Positions 8,275 to 19,103 are shown, counted from the stretch's first letter. The stretch is 64,000 bases of DNA from Methylobacterium marchantiae (GCF_022179405.1 NZ_BPQT01000009.1:20425-84424); one strand, 5' to 3'. Notes: generated from the letters alone by a model not told the origin. Numbers and translations: made by a program.

Positions 8275-9495
8275 ATGTTACAGCGCGATCCCAGACTGCC
8301 CGTCACCGTCCTCTCCGGCTTTCTCGGCGCCGGCAAGACGACGCTGTTGAACCATGTCCTCAACAATCGCGAGGGCCGGCGCGTCGCCGTGATCGTCAAC
8401 GACATGAGCGAGGTGAACATCGACGCAGCCCTGGTCCGCGAGGGCGGGGCGAACCTGTCCCGCACCGACGAGCGGCTGGTGGAGATGACCAACGGCTGCA
8501 TCTGCTGCACCCTGCGCGACGACCTCCTCGCCGAGGTGCGCCGCCTCTCCGAGGAAGGACGGTTCGATTATCTCCTGATCGAAGGGACCGGCATCGCCGA
8601 GCCTCTGCCCGTGGCGAGCACCTTCTCCTTCCGCGACGAGGACGGGGCGGCCCTCAGCGACGTCGCCCGCCTGGATACGATGGTCACCGTGGTCGATGCG
8701 GTGAATCTCCTCCGCGACTACGGGTCGAGCGCGTTCCTCCGCGACCGGGGGGAGACCGCCGGCGAGGAGGATGCACGGACCCTCGTCGATCTCCTGGTGG
8801 AGCAGATCGAGTTCGCCGACGTGATCGTCGTCAACAAGGCCGACGATGTCGGCGAGGATCAGCTCGCCCTGGTCCGCGCCGTCGTGCGCGGGCTCAATGC
8901 CGATGCCCGGATCGTCGAGGCCGCCTATGGCCGGGTGCCGCTGGGCGACATCCTGGAGACGGGGCTCTTCAGCGAGGAGAAGGCACAGGAGCACCCGCTC
9001 TGGTTCAAGGAACTCTACGGCGCGCATGAGCATGTGCCCGAGACCGAGGAATACGGGATCGGCTCCTTCGTCTACCGGGCCCGACGCCCGTTCGATCCGC
9101 GGGCCTTCCACGCCTTCACCAAGGCGACATGGCCGGGCCTCATCCGCGCGAAGGGCCATTTCTGGCTCGCGACCCGGCCCGACTGGGTGGGCGAATTCTC
9201 CCTCGCCGGTTCCATCGCGCGGGTCTCGCCGATGGGGGCATGGTGGGTCTGCGTGCCGAAATCGCGCTGGCCGGACGACGCGGAGTGGCGCACCCACCTC
9301 GCGGAGAACTGGAGCGAGGCCTGGGGCGACCGGCGCCAGGAACTCGTCTTCATCGGAACGGGGCTCGACCGCGAGGCCATCACGAAGGCCCTCGATGCCT
9401 GCCTCGTGGGCGCGGAAGACGTGGCGCATTTCGATCCGGCGCCATACCGCTCCCTGCCCGATCCCTTCCCGGCATGGCGGCGCGAAGCGGCGTGA
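8275..9495 (+). CDS. CobW/COG0523-family GTPase, predicted zinc metallochaperone
   Basis: A 406-residue G3E GTPase. It has P-loop [17 protein letters not shown] (residues 13-29), the family's metal-binding CxCC motif as [13 protein letters not shown], the Walker B-like [11 protein letters not shown], and the guanine-specificity NKAD. The C-terminal CobW_C domain follows ([14 protein letters not shown] ... GHFWLATRP). Members of COG0523 with a Zur box act in zinc-limited cells, delivering zinc to client enzymes. The Zur-like palindrome immediately upstream supports that role here over the cobalamin role of true CobW. A 102-residue gene overlaps its stop by one base. Confidence 0.92.
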   Translation: MLQRDPRLPVTVLSGFLGAGKTTLLNHVLNNREGRRVAVIVNDMSEVNIDAALVREGGANLSRTDERLVEMTNGCICCTLRDDLLAEVRRLSEEGRFDYLLIEGTGIAEPLPVASTFSFRDEDGAALSDVARLDTMVTVVDAVNLLRDYGSSAFLRDRGETAGEEDARTLVDLLVEQIEFADVIVVNKADDVGEDQLALVRAVVRGLNADARIVEAAYGRVPLGDILETGLFSEEKAQEHPLWFKELYGAHEHVPETEEYGIGSFVYRARRPFDPRAFHAFTKATWPGLIRAKGHFWLATRPDWVGEFSLAGSIARVSPMGAWWVCVPKSRWPDDAEWRTHLAENWSEAWGDRRQELVFIGTGLDREAITKALDACLVGAEDVAHFDPAPYRSLPDPFPAWRREAA

Positions 9496-9803
9496 TGGCG
9501 TTCTTCTCGCTGAAAGACTCCCGCACCCGCTCGGCGGCACGCTCGGCCGTCGCGGCGAAGCTGAAGGAAGAGCTTCGCGCCGCCCTGTCGCTCGGCGAGG
9601 ACGACATCCTCGCCGTCAACGAGATCGCCTGCGCCGAGCCGGGCTGCGCCGATCGCGAGACCATCGTCCTGGTGATGCGGGCCGGCGAACCGACCCGCGC
9701 ATTGCGGATCGCGCATGGGATGGAAGCGGTCGGGCCGGACGACATCGCCCGGCTGGGCGCCGAGGAGCGTGCCTTCCGGCGTGAAGCCGTAGCTCGGGCC
9801 TAG
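9495..9803 (+). CDS. Small conserved protein coupled to the CobW gene, unknown function
   Basis: A 102-residue soluble protein whose ATG overlaps the upstream TGA (TGATG), so translation is probably coupled to the CobW GTPase. The N-terminus is helical and charged (RSAVAAKLKEELRAAL); the middle has a compact Cys motif, NEIACAEPGCADRETIVLV, with two cysteines five residues apart, followed by a hydrophobic strand and PTRALRIAHGMEAVGPDDIARL. This looks like a small conserved family, but I cannot name it with confidence. By context it may be a metal- or GTPase-related partner under the same Zur-like operator. Confidence 0.78.
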   Translation: MAFFSLKDSRTRSAARSAVAAKLKEELRAALSLGEDDILAVNEIACAEPGCADRETIVLVMRAGEPTRALRIAHGMEAVGPDDIARLGAEERAFRREAVARA

Positions 9804-9991
9804 AGTTTGAAGATCGACGACGCCCGATCCAGCGCCGTCTTCTTGGCGGATCGCGCCGCCTCCAGTCGCTCGATCTCGGTCTGCAGCAGCGCGAGGCGCT
9901 GCGTGATCTCGTCGACCGAGAGCGTGTCGAGGCTTTCCCCGATCACGTGGGAGACCGGGCGTTTCGGCCGGTCGGTATCGTCGTCGCGCAT
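9800..9991 (-). CDS. DUF1192 family small protein
   Basis: A 63-residue, highly charged helical protein. The stretch ESLDTLSVDEITQRLALLQ followed by EIERLEAARSAKKTA is typical of DUF1192, a short alphaproteobacterial family of unknown function. The ATG at 9991 gives a normal family length; a GTG at 10003 is possible. It probably shares a transcript with the esterase upstream (38-base gap). Its stop shares the tetramer CTAG with the convergent stop of the CobW-linked gene. Confidence 0.85.
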   Translation of the reverse strand: MRDDDTDRPKRPVSHVIGESLDTLSVDEITQRLALLQTEIERLEAARSAKKTALDRASSIFKL

Positions 9992-10029
9992 CGCTTCGTT
10001 CACCCTCGCTCGTCCTCGGACCGGCAGCT

Positions 10030-10935
10030 CTAGCGCGAGACCGCCCGCGCGCGCTGCCGGTCGCCGGCATATTGCTTGAGGAAGGTCGTCATCTCCGACA
10101 ATTCCGGCGCCTTCGAGCGGAAGGTGACCGAGAGCGCGAGCAGCGTGTCGGCATGGTCGAGGCCGGAATAGATCCGCTCCTGCACCGGGACGCGAACCGT
10201 GCGCAGGCGGGCGGCGAGGCTCTGGGTGTTGCGCGGGCGGACAATGGTGTCGGCGTCGCCCGAGGCGAGGAAGGCCGGCGGCGAATGCGGACCGGCGAAG
10301 GTGATAGGCTGGGTTTCGGCCGGATCGGGCGCCTCTCCGAAGAGGTCGCGGGAGGTATCCTGGTCGAAGGGGTAGAAATCGTAGGGTCCCGACAGGCCGG
10401 CCACTGCACGGATCACCTTCGGATCGACGCCGGCCTTGCGCAGGTAGCGCGGATCGAGTCCGAGCATCACCGCATTGTAGGCTCCGGCGGAATGACCCGC
10501 GAGGACGATGCGGCGCGGATCGCCGCCATATTCGGCGATGTTGTCGCGGACCCAGGCGATGGCGGCGGCACCGTCATCGAGGAAATCGGGGAACCGCACT
10601 TCCGGATAGACGCGGTAATCGGGAATGACGGTGACGAAGCCCTGCGCCGCAAGCGCCTGCCCCACGAACTCGTAATCGTCCTTCGCGCCGGATTTCCACG
10701 AGCCGCCGTAGAAGAACACCAGCACCGTTGCATCCGTGGCGCCGCCGACGGGCGTGAAGACGTCGAGGCGCTGGCGCGGATGGGTCCCGAAGGCCGCGTT
10801 CTTCTGGACGAGTCTCCCGCCCGGGTCGCGGGGGCCGATCGCATCGAACAGGGCGAGGGGCGAACAGGCCGTGACCGCGAAGGCGGCGAGAGCGAGGCAG
10901 ACGAGCGTGGCGAAAGCGGCGAAGGCGCGGGTCAT
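10030..10935 (-). CDS. Alpha/beta hydrolase lipoprotein (carboxylesterase type)
   Basis: A 301-residue secreted esterase-like protein. The N-terminus is a lipoprotein signal peptide with lipobox VTAC, so it is likely anchored in the inner or outer membrane. The fold markers are the oxyanion region FFYGGSWKSG (HGGG-like), PDYRVYPEVRFP, the nucleophile elbow GHSAGAYN with catalytic Ser, a predicted Asp in SGDADTIV, and His in GLDHADT. This pattern matches BD-FAE/carboxylesterase family enzymes; the substrate cannot be read from sequence. The start at 10935 has GAGAG just upstream and gives a proper signal peptide. Confidence 0.88.
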   Translation of the reverse strand: MTRAFAAFATLVCLALAAFAVTACSPLALFDAIGPRDPGGRLVQKNAAFGTHPRQRLDVFTPVGGATDATVLVFFYGGSWKSGAKDDYEFVGQALAAQGFVTVIPDYRVYPEVRFPDFLDDGAAAIAWVRDNIAEYGGDPRRIVLAGHSAGAYNAVMLGLDPRYLRKAGVDPKVIRAVAGLSGPYDFYPFDQDTSRDLFGEAPDPAETQPITFAGPHSPPAFLASGDADTIVRPRNTQSLAARLRTVRVPVQERIYSGLDHADTLLALSVTFRSKAPELSEMTTFLKQYAGDRQRARAVSR

Positions 10936-11017
10936 GCATCTCTCAGACGGGGAAACGAACACCCGAATGACACGCCCGTCGCGGCGGATTCATGACCGGA
11001 ACGGGGAAATTCCCATT

Positions 11018-11893
11018 TCAGGTCCGCAACACGATGCAGGCACCCCCGGCCTTGCGGATCCGACCGCACAGAATGTCGCCCGCCGCCCTGCTCTCGGCCG
11101 GAATGCGGATCCTGTAGAAGGCGCGCGTCCCGCGGCTCCGCAGGCGCGTCCCGATGATCATCGGGCGTACCTCGCCGATCACCCCGGCATAGAGGCTCCT
11201 GGTGCGGGAAAAGCTCTGCAGCGCAAGGGATTTCGAGAAGTTGCCGGCGAGCTGGATGCCCCAGGGCGCGGCCGGCCCTTCGTTGCCGCCGAGCGCGAAG
11301 CGATCGCCGCGGGAGGGAATGCGCAGGGCGGCCGTGACCTGGAGGCAGGTCTTCGGCGGCTCCCCCTTCGTTGGTTCGCTCTCATTGCTTCCCGCTTCGG
11401 CGCCATTCACGGCAGCGCCGCCCCGCCAATCCTCCGCCGGAGCGCCGGTGATCGCCAGGACGTAGGCCCGTGTCTCGGCGGGGAGGCCGCCGGTCCCGGC
11501 GAGCCAGCCCGAAACACGGCCCGCGCCACCGTTATAAGCCGCCGCAGCGAGGCCGAGATTGCCGAACTGGCGGTTGAGATCGGCGAGCAGGTGCGCCGCG
11601 TGCGGGATCGCCTGCTCCGGATCGAACGGATCGGTCAGCCCGCGTTCGCGCGCCGTACCCGGCATGAACTGGGCGACGCCCTGCGCACCCACCGGGCTCA
11701 CCGCGGTCACGCGGAAGCTGCTCTCCCGCCAGATCAGCCTCGTCAGGAACGGCACCGGCAGGCTGCGGGCCCTGGCCGCATCCTCGATGAGGCGGCAGAG
11801 AGCCTGTTCCACGGTCTCCGTCGCCACCTCGGCCGAGGCGGGCGTGGCGGCGAGAAGCGGGAGCAGCAGGGCAAGGCGGCGCAGGGATGTCAC
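11018..11893 (-). CDS. Lytic transglycosylase with SLT domain
   Basis: A 291-residue periplasmic peptidoglycan-cleaving enzyme. It has a signal peptide (LALLLPLLAATPASA), then the SLT fold: LIWRESSFR with catalytic Glu57, GAQGVAQFMPGTA (69-81), DPEQAIPHAAHLLADLNRQFG and AAAAYNGGAGRV. After a low-complexity linker (NESEPTKGEPPK) the last 90 or so residues look like a SPOR-type domain (WGIQLAGNFSKSLAL ... FYRIRIPAESRAAGDILC), which would bind denuded septal glycan. It is divergent from the ABC ATPase gene. Confidence 0.9.
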   Translation of the reverse strand: MTSLRRLALLLPLLAATPASAEVATETVEQALCRLIEDAARARSLPVPFLTRLIWRESSFRVTAVSPVGAQGVAQFMPGTARERGLTDPFDPEQAIPHAAHLLADLNRQFGNLGLAAAAYNGGAGRVSGWLAGTGGLPAETRAYVLAITGAPAEDWRGGAAVNGAEAGSNESEPTKGEPPKTCLQVTAALRIPSRGDRFALGGNEGPAAPWGIQLAGNFSKSLALQSFSRTRSLYAGVIGEVRPMIIGTRLRSRGTRAFYRIRIPAESRAAGDILCGRIRKAGGACIVLRT

Positions 11894-12006
11894 GCGGCGT
11901 TTGTAGTGGCGTCTCGCTCCGGATCAATCGCCGTTCGCCGATCACATCGCGCCGCGCTATAAGGACAGCGATCCTTCTTCCATCCGGACCCGGTGCCAGC
12001 ACCTCG

Positions 12007-13635
<1,629 letters not shown>

Positions 13636-13656
13636 AGACAACGAACAACGAGTACG

Positions 13657-14877
13657 ATGGCGCGCGTCCTCCTGATTGTCCTCGATTCGGTCGGCATCGG
13701 CGGCGGCCCGGATGCGGCCCGCTACGGCGACGAGGGATCGGACACGCTCGGCCATATCGCCGAGGCCTGTTCCCGAGGCGCCGGAGACAGGGAGGGCCTT
13801 CGGAAAGGGAACCTGCATCTGCCCAACCTCGCGCGTCTCGGCTTCGGTCTCGCGGCAGCGGGCGCGAGCGGCCGGGTTCCTCCCGGTCTGGAACCCATCG
13901 GCCCCTTAGCCGGCGCCTACGGCCATGCGGTTGAGACCGCCCCCGGCAAGGACACGCCTTCGGGCCATTGGGAGATCGCGGGAGCGCCGGTCATCGAGGA
14001 ATGGGGCTACTTTCCGGATACCCTGCCGGCCTTTCCGGCAGCGCTCACCGAGGCGCTGACCGCGCAGGCCGGCCTGCCCGGCATCCTCGGCGATTGCCAT
14101 GCGGCCGGCGTGCCGATCATCGAACGCTTCGGGGACGAGCATGTCCGGACGGGAAAGCCGATCTGCTACACCTCGGCCGACAGCGTCTTCCAGATCGCTG
14201 CGCACGAAGAGACGTTCGGGCTGGAGCGGCTCTACGAACTCTGCCGGATCGCCCGCGACCTCTGCGATCCCTACCGTATTGGTCGCGTCATTGCCCGGCC
14301 CTTCGTCGGCTCGGCGGAGACCGGGTTCAGGCGGACCTCGCGCCGCAAGGATTACGCGACGCAGCCTCCCGGCGAGACCCTGCTCGACCGGCTCGTGACG
14401 AGGGGCCGCCCCGTCGTCAGCGTCGGCAAGATCGGCGACATCTTCGCCCACCGGTCCACCGGGCAGGAGATCAAGCCGGCCGGCAACGCCGCCTGTCTCG
14501 ATGCGGCACTCACCGCGTTCCGAGACTTGCCGGAGGGCGGGCTCGTCTTCCTCAACCTCGTGGATTTCGATACCGAATACGGTCATCGCCGTGACGTGCC
14601 GGGCTACGCTGCGGAGCTCGAAGCGTTCGACGTCCGGCTACCGGAGATTCATGCGGTACTCGGCCGGGGCGACGTCTGCATCGTCACCGCCGACCACGGC
14701 AACGACCCGACCTGGACCGGCACGGAGCATACCCGCGAGCAGGTGCCGATCCTCGCCTTCGGGCCGGCAGTAAGGGCGGAAGCCCTGGAGCGCCGGAAGA
14801 CCTTCGCCGATATCGGCGCCTCGGTGGCGCACCATCTCGGGATCGGAGAATTGGAGCGGGGTGCGTCTTGGTGGTGA
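13657..14877 (+). CDS. deoB: Phosphopentomutase
   Basis: Interconverts (deoxy)ribose 1- and 5-phosphates in nucleoside breakdown and salvage. The 406-residue length is exact for DeoB. Metal and phosphate sites of the alkaline-phosphatase superfamily are visible: VLDSVGIGG (metal Asp, near 10), [10 protein letters not shown] with the phospho-Thr region, [11 protein letters not shown], and the C-terminal [18 protein letters not shown] metal cluster. It follows the ABC ATPase by 21 bases and may be co-transcribed, suggesting the transporter could bring in nucleosides or peptides, but this is only context. Confidence 0.96.
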   Translation: MARVLLIVLDSVGIGGGPDAARYGDEGSDTLGHIAEACSRGAGDREGLRKGNLHLPNLARLGFGLAAAGASGRVPPGLEPIGPLAGAYGHAVETAPGKDTPSGHWEIAGAPVIEEWGYFPDTLPAFPAALTEALTAQAGLPGILGDCHAAGVPIIERFGDEHVRTGKPICYTSADSVFQIAAHEETFGLERLYELCRIARDLCDPYRIGRVIARPFVGSAETGFRRTSRRKDYATQPPGETLLDRLVTRGRPVVSVGKIGDIFAHRSTGQEIKPAGNAACLDAALTAFRDLPEGGLVFLNLVDFDTEYGHRRDVPGYAAELEAFDVRLPEIHAVLGRGDVCIVTADHGNDPTWTGTEHTREQVPILAFGPAVRAEALERRKTFADIGASVAHHLGIGELERGASWW

Positions 14878-15003
14878 AGGCTCGTAGGTCCAAGGTCTCG
14901 AAGCCGGTTCGACACCGGTGTTCCTACCCGAAACCCTCATACTGAAGTCGAGACAAAGAAAAGGCCGAGAGCCTCTTCGGGATTGCGCGGATCACACCAG
15001 CCC

Positions 15004-15429
15004 TCACACCTCCCAGCTTTCCTCCAGCTCCGGCGGGATCGGCCGCGGACGCCGGTCGCTGCCGATGGCGACGAAAGTGAAGAGGCCCTCCGTCACCTTC
15101 ATCGTGCTCTCGCCCTCGCGCTCGCGGCGCCAGACCTCGACTTGGATGCGGAGGGAGGTCCGGCCGACCTTCAAAATCCACGCATAGATGCTGACTTCGT
15201 CGCCGACGATGACCGGGCGATGGAAGGTCATGGCATCCACAGAGATCGTGGCGCATCGCCCCCGAGCGCGGCGGGCGGCGACGTTGCCGGCCGCGAGATC
15301 CATCTGGCCCATGAGCCAGCCGCCGAAGATGTCGCCGGCCGGATTGGTATCGGCCGGCATGGCGATGGTGCGGACAACCGGCGCTCCCCTATCGGTCGGC
15401 TGCTGGGATGGCGCGGACTGGGTCGTCAT
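15004..15429 (-). CDS. Acyl-CoA thioesterase, hotdog fold (YciA type)
   Basis: A 141-residue hotdog protein. The region TIAMPADTNPAGDIFGGWLM is the hallmark of YciA/BACH thioesterases, with the catalytic-region Asn-Pro-x-Gly-Asp; VDAMTFHRPVIVGDEVSIYAW and the basic strand following complete the fold. It hydrolyses acyl-CoAs in the cytosol, with broad chain-length range in the family. The start at 15429 (MTTQSAPSQ) is chosen over an upstream start that adds a non-conserved tail. Confidence 0.92.
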   Translation of the reverse strand: MTTQSAPSQQPTDRGAPVVRTIAMPADTNPAGDIFGGWLMGQMDLAAGNVAARRARGRCATISVDAMTFHRPVIVGDEVSIYAWILKVGRTSLRIQVEVWRREREGESTMKVTEGLFTFVAIGSDRRPRPIPPELEESWEV

Positions 15430-15509
15430 GGTCGGGAGTGCTCCGTTCACCTCACGACGCGACTTCGCAAGGGACGCGCCGTCCGCGTCATCGTTCGAGG
15501 GTGTGTCCC

Positions 15510-17303
15510 TCACTCAGGAAGCGAGAAGACCACGAGGGCGTCGCCGGTGCCGAAACCGGAGCCCTTGGTGAAGGAGGCGCCGCCGGCCGCCACGGCCACG
15601 TATTGCCGGCCGTCGAGAGAATAGGTGATCGGCGGACCGCCGATGCCGGCGCCGCACTGGAAGCGCCACAACACTTCTCCCGATGCCGCATCATGGGCGT
15701 CGAGATGGCCGTCCTCCTCGCCCGAGAAGACGAGACCGCCGGCGGTGGCGAGGGTACCGCCCGACAGCCGGCTCCCCGCCTTGACCGACCATTTGATCGC
15801 GCCCGACTTGGCGAGGTCGATGGCCGTGAGCGTGCTGAAAGAGGGCTCGCCCTTCGCCTCGCTCGTCTCCGTGAAGCGGATCGGCGGCTTGCCCGGGGCC
15901 CCCGGCACCGTCCGCACCGTGTAGGTGGTGGCGCCGTGGCGGACCTGGGCATAGGCGGTGTTCGCCGCCGGGTCGAAGGCCACCGGGTGCCAGGAGATGG
16001 CGCCGAGCGGACCGGGACTGACCACGGTCCCCGTCTCGGTGGGCGGCGCGTAGAGGTTCTTCTGCGTGATCAGCGGCGCCGACCTTCCGATGAGCGCGCC
16101 GGTCGCCCGGTCGTGGACGTAGAGCCAGCCGGTCTTGCTCGCCTCGGCGACCGCCTTCACCGGCCCTTGCGGCGTCGTGTAGTCGAGGAGGAACGGCGGG
16201 CTCGCGACGTCGTAGCCCCATTCGTCGTGCGGCACCTGCTGATGATACCAGCGCAGCTTACCCGTCCGCACGTCGAGGGCGACGAGGCTCATCGTGTAGA
16301 GATTGTCGCCCGGCCGCGAGAGGCCGAAATTCTGCGGCGCAGGATTGCCGGTGCCGACATAGATCAGGCCGAGATCGGCATCGTAGGCCGGCGTCATCCA
16401 GAGCGAGCCGCCGCCGACCTTCCACGCGTCCCTGTGCTCCGGCGCCGCCGCCTTCTCCGCCGCGATGTCGCGGTTGAGCGGCACGCCGTCGGCGGTCTTC
16501 TCGACGAAACCACCTTCCCAGCCATCCTCCTTGGTGACGTACCAGCGCCAGCGCTCTTCGCCGGTGGCGGCATCGTAGGCGGCGAGCCAGCCGCGCCTTC
16601 CGTATCCGCCCTCGATCCCGACCACCGCGCCGCCATCGAGCCCGCCCTTCTCGTCCTCAACGTGCAAGCCGTAGCCGGCACCGGCGACACCGACGATGAC
16701 GAGGCCCTCGGCCACCAGCGGCGGCATCTTGAAGCCGAGCCGGCTCGACCCCTGGACCGCGCCCGCGCCGAGCTTGCCCGCCAGATCGGAGGCCGTCTCG
16801 GATTCGCCCTCCTCCGGGCGGACCGCCTCGTGGTCCCACAGGACCTTGCCGGTCTTCGCATCAAGGGCGATGACCCGCCCATCCATGGTCGCCTCGAATA
16901 CCTTTCCGCCCGAGACCGCGACGCCGCGGTTGGAGGGCGGTCCGAAGATCTTCTCGGTGCGGGCCTTGTGGGTATAGGTCCAGAGCACGCGGCCAGACTT
17001 CGCGTCGAGTGCCGCCACATGGTTCTGGGTGGTGGAGAGGTACATCACGCCGTCGACCACCACCGGCTCGGCCTGGAAATAGCCGGTGATTCCGGTCTGG
17101 AAGATCCAGGCCGGCCGGAGCTTGCCGACATTGCTCCGGTCGATGGTCGCCAGGGGCGAGAAGTGCCGGTTGGTATGGTCGCGGCCGAACATCGGCCACT
17201 CGTCGGCGCTGGCGCCGGAGGATGTCAGGAGGGTGCCGGCCAGGAGCGACATGGCGACGAGCGCCGCATCCCCGGCGCGGCCGGGGGTCTGATGAAGCGC
17301 CAT
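15510..17303 (-). CDS. PQQ-dependent alcohol dehydrogenase-like quinoprotein with atypical active site
   Basis: A 597-residue periplasmic eight-bladed propeller protein: signal peptide (ALVAMSLLAGTLLTSSGASA), then repeated blades with W-motifs such as AALDAKSGRVLWTY, IALDAKTGKVLWDH and ALDVRTGKLRWYH. The metal/PQQ-region GTGNPAP is present (Asn320). Two usual features are missing by eye: the vicinal Cys pair (GPPSNRG at 121-127 where MxaF/XoxF have CCD-x-x-NRG), and the catalytic Asp, since the DEWDYxG motif is DEWGYD (360-365). It may oxidise alcohols by a variant mechanism or be non-catalytic. It lies downstream of the ankyrin gene on the same strand. Confidence 0.85.
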   Translation of the reverse strand: MALHQTPGRAGDAALVAMSLLAGTLLTSSGASADEWPMFGRDHTNRHFSPLATIDRSNVGKLRPAWIFQTGITGYFQAEPVVVDGVMYLSTTQNHVAALDAKSGRVLWTYTHKARTEKIFGPPSNRGVAVSGGKVFEATMDGRVIALDAKTGKVLWDHEAVRPEEGESETASDLAGKLGAGAVQGSSRLGFKMPPLVAEGLVIVGVAGAGYGLHVEDEKGGLDGGAVVGIEGGYGRRGWLAAYDAATGEERWRWYVTKEDGWEGGFVEKTADGVPLNRDIAAEKAAAPEHRDAWKVGGGSLWMTPAYDADLGLIYVGTGNPAPQNFGLSRPGDNLYTMSLVALDVRTGKLRWYHQQVPHDEWGYDVASPPFLLDYTTPQGPVKAVAEASKTGWLYVHDRATGALIGRSAPLITQKNLYAPPTETGTVVSPGPLGAISWHPVAFDPAANTAYAQVRHGATTYTVRTVPGAPGKPPIRFTETSEAKGEPSFSTLTAIDLAKSGAIKWSVKAGSRLSGGTLATAGGLVFSGEEDGHLDAHDAASGEVLWRFQCGAGIGGPPITYSLDGRQYVAVAAGGASFTKGSGFGTGDALVVFSLPE

Positions 17304-17378
17304 CCTCGTTCGTCCCTCGTCTGGTTTATTCTTCTTGGAAATCCTGCAGGCGGCGTCGCTGTGCCGACGCCTCGACAC

Positions 17379-17942
17379 TCACGCCAGACGGGTCGCCGCG
17401 TCGAGCTGTGCAGGAGTGCCGGCCGCACCCATCGACCGCGCGAGGTCGGCGGCGTTCTGGCCGTTGCCGTCGCGCCGGTCCGGGTCGGCTCCCTTTTCGA
17501 GGAGGAGTTCGACCATCTCGGTCCGGTCGAACATGGCCGCGGTCATCAGCGCCGTGCGCGTTCCGCTACCGACGCCGTCGACATTCGCTCCCTTTTCCAG
17601 GAGCAGGTGAACGACGGCCATGTCGCCCTTGAAGGCCGCTCCGGCCAGCGGAGTCTGACCGCGGTCGTTTGAGAGTTCGGGGTCGCCGCCGTGATCGAGG
17701 ATGATGCGCGCCGTCTCCACCTGACCGTTATAGGCGGCGAGCATCAGCAGGCTGTCGCCCTTGTCGTTGCGGATATTGGCCGGAAGCCCCTGGGCCAACA
17801 ACTCGGCGAGTTCTTCGGAATGGCCCATCCGTGCGTATTGGAAGACCCGGCCCGCGAAGGCCAAGGTCTCGGCATCGAGTTCGGGGCGCTCGAGGCCGGG
17901 CGCGTTCTGCGTTTCGGGTTGCATCATGCCCATCCGTGTCAT
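17379..17942 (-). CDS. Ankyrin-repeat protein
   Basis: A 187-residue protein with about four ankyrin repeats: KGDSLLMLAAYNGQVETARI, RGQTPLAGAAFKGDMAVVHL, TRTALMTAAMFDRTEMVEL and a C-terminal GNGQNAADLARSMG. There is no signal peptide or membrane segment, so it is probably a cytosolic protein-binding scaffold. Its ATG overlaps the stop of the upstream reductase gene by four bases (ATGA), which indicates translational coupling. The quinoprotein gene follows 75 bases later; whether the three form one operon is likely but unproven. Confidence 0.9.
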   Translation of the reverse strand: MTRMGMMQPETQNAPGLERPELDAETLAFAGRVFQYARMGHSEELAELLAQGLPANIRNDKGDSLLMLAAYNGQVETARIILDHGGDPELSNDRGQTPLAGAAFKGDMAVVHLLLEKGANVDGVGSGTRTALMTAAMFDRTEMVELLLEKGADPDRRDGNGQNAADLARSMGAAGTPAQLDAATRLA

Positions 17943-19009
17943 GGGATCACCCGCTCGGCGCGCAGGCGGCCGAACAGGTCGAGAAAGCTGTCGTCGCTCG
18001 GCTGATAATCGAGGAAGCCGAGGCGGCGGCTGCGGGCCATGTCGGTGATCACCTCGATCGGGCGGCCGAGATCCGCATCGGTGTGCCACGGCGACACGAG
18101 ACGATCGAGATCTGCCTCGACCAGGCCGTGACGTTGCACGAGGTCCGCCCAGCGCGGGCCGTCCTCGACCATCTGCTCTTCGAGAGGTGTCGCCGTTCCG
18201 GGATAGGGCGCCGGGTCGAGACCGAACCAGTGCGCGATCCTCTCCCACATCCACGACCAGCGGAAGACATCGCCGTTGACGACGTTGAAGGCGGTGTCGG
18301 TCGCAGCCGGGTGAGTGGAAGCCCAGGCGAGGTGGCGGGCGAGCAGGCGCGCATCGGTGACGTCGGTCAGGCCGTTCCATTGTTGTGGCGAGCCCGGGAA
18401 CAGGAACGGCCGGCCAGTCTCGCGGCAGAGCGAGGCATAGACCGCGAGGGTCACGCCCATGTTCATGGCATTGCCGAGCGCGTAGCCGACGATCGTGTGC
18501 GGACGGTGCACGCTCCAGCCGAACTTCTGCCTCTTGGCGGCGGCGAAGACCTCGTCCTCTTGGACGTAGTAGAAGTTCTCCACCGGCAGACGGTCCTGAT
18601 CCTCGCGGAACGGCGTCTGCGGGAGCGTACCCTTCCCATAGGCCTCGAACGGGCCGAGATAATGTTTGAGGCCGGTCACCAGGGCGACGTGCCGAAGCGG
18701 CGCGGAGTCCAGGGCTGCGAGGAGGTTGCGCACCATCGCGCCGTTGACGCGGCAATTCTCGGCTTCGGTCGCCTGCCGCATCCAAGTGGTGATGAAGACG
18801 TGGGTCGGGGCGAGTTCCGACAGAGCGGCGTGCAGGGCGTCAGGGTCCGTCAGGTCCGCGCTCACCGGCGTGACGCCCGTGATCGCGACGGGGCGGCGGG
18901 CGAGGCCGTAGACGCTCCACCCCTCGCTGACGAGGTGCCGGGCGAGATTGTTGCCGACGATGCCGCTCGCACCGGCGATCAGGGCGGTGCCCTTTAGACT
19001 GTCAGACAT
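17939..19009 (-). CDS. SDR family NAD(P)-dependent reductase, PRISE (5-beta-reductase/iridoid synthase) type
   Basis: A 356-residue extended SDR protein with N-terminal GASGIVGNNLARHL (13-26) for NADP, VTGLKHYLGPFE with the Lys-His-Tyr of PRISE enzymes, and ENFYYVQED, the block that holds the PRISE active-site Tyr. Plant homologues reduce the enone of progesterone or 8-oxogeranial; bacterial members are promiscuous enone reductases with unknown natural substrates. It is the first gene of a leftward set with the ankyrin protein and quinoprotein, so a redox pathway on a hydrophobic substrate is conceivable. Confidence 0.87.
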   Translation of the reverse strand: MSDSLKGTALIAGASGIVGNNLARHLVSEGWSVYGLARRPVAITGVTPVSADLTDPDALHAALSELAPTHVFITTWMRQATEAENCRVNGAMVRNLLAALDSAPLRHVALVTGLKHYLGPFEAYGKGTLPQTPFREDQDRLPVENFYYVQEDEVFAAAKRQKFGWSVHRPHTIVGYALGNAMNMGVTLAVYASLCRETGRPFLFPGSPQQWNGLTDVTDARLLARHLAWASTHPAATDTAFNVVNGDVFRWSWMWERIAHWFGLDPAPYPGTATPLEEQMVEDGPRWADLVQRHGLVEADLDRLVSPWHTDADLGRPIEVITDMARSRRLGFLDYQPSDDSFLDLFGRLRAERVIP

Positions 19010-19103
19010 TCGGTCTCCGATGATCGGGGTTTTCCCACCTCGGACGATCGTCCAAGGCGGGAACCCGTCTATCGGAACGCGGGAGACCGGATGTCGATCC
19101 GCC

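Noticed and set aside
14899-14935. tRNA-like T-arm (GCCGG-TTCGACA-CCGGT) after deoB
   Set aside because: Only the T-arm and a short 3' end look tRNA-like; there is no acceptor partner, D-arm or anticodon arm within range. It is more likely a chance hairpin between convergent genes.
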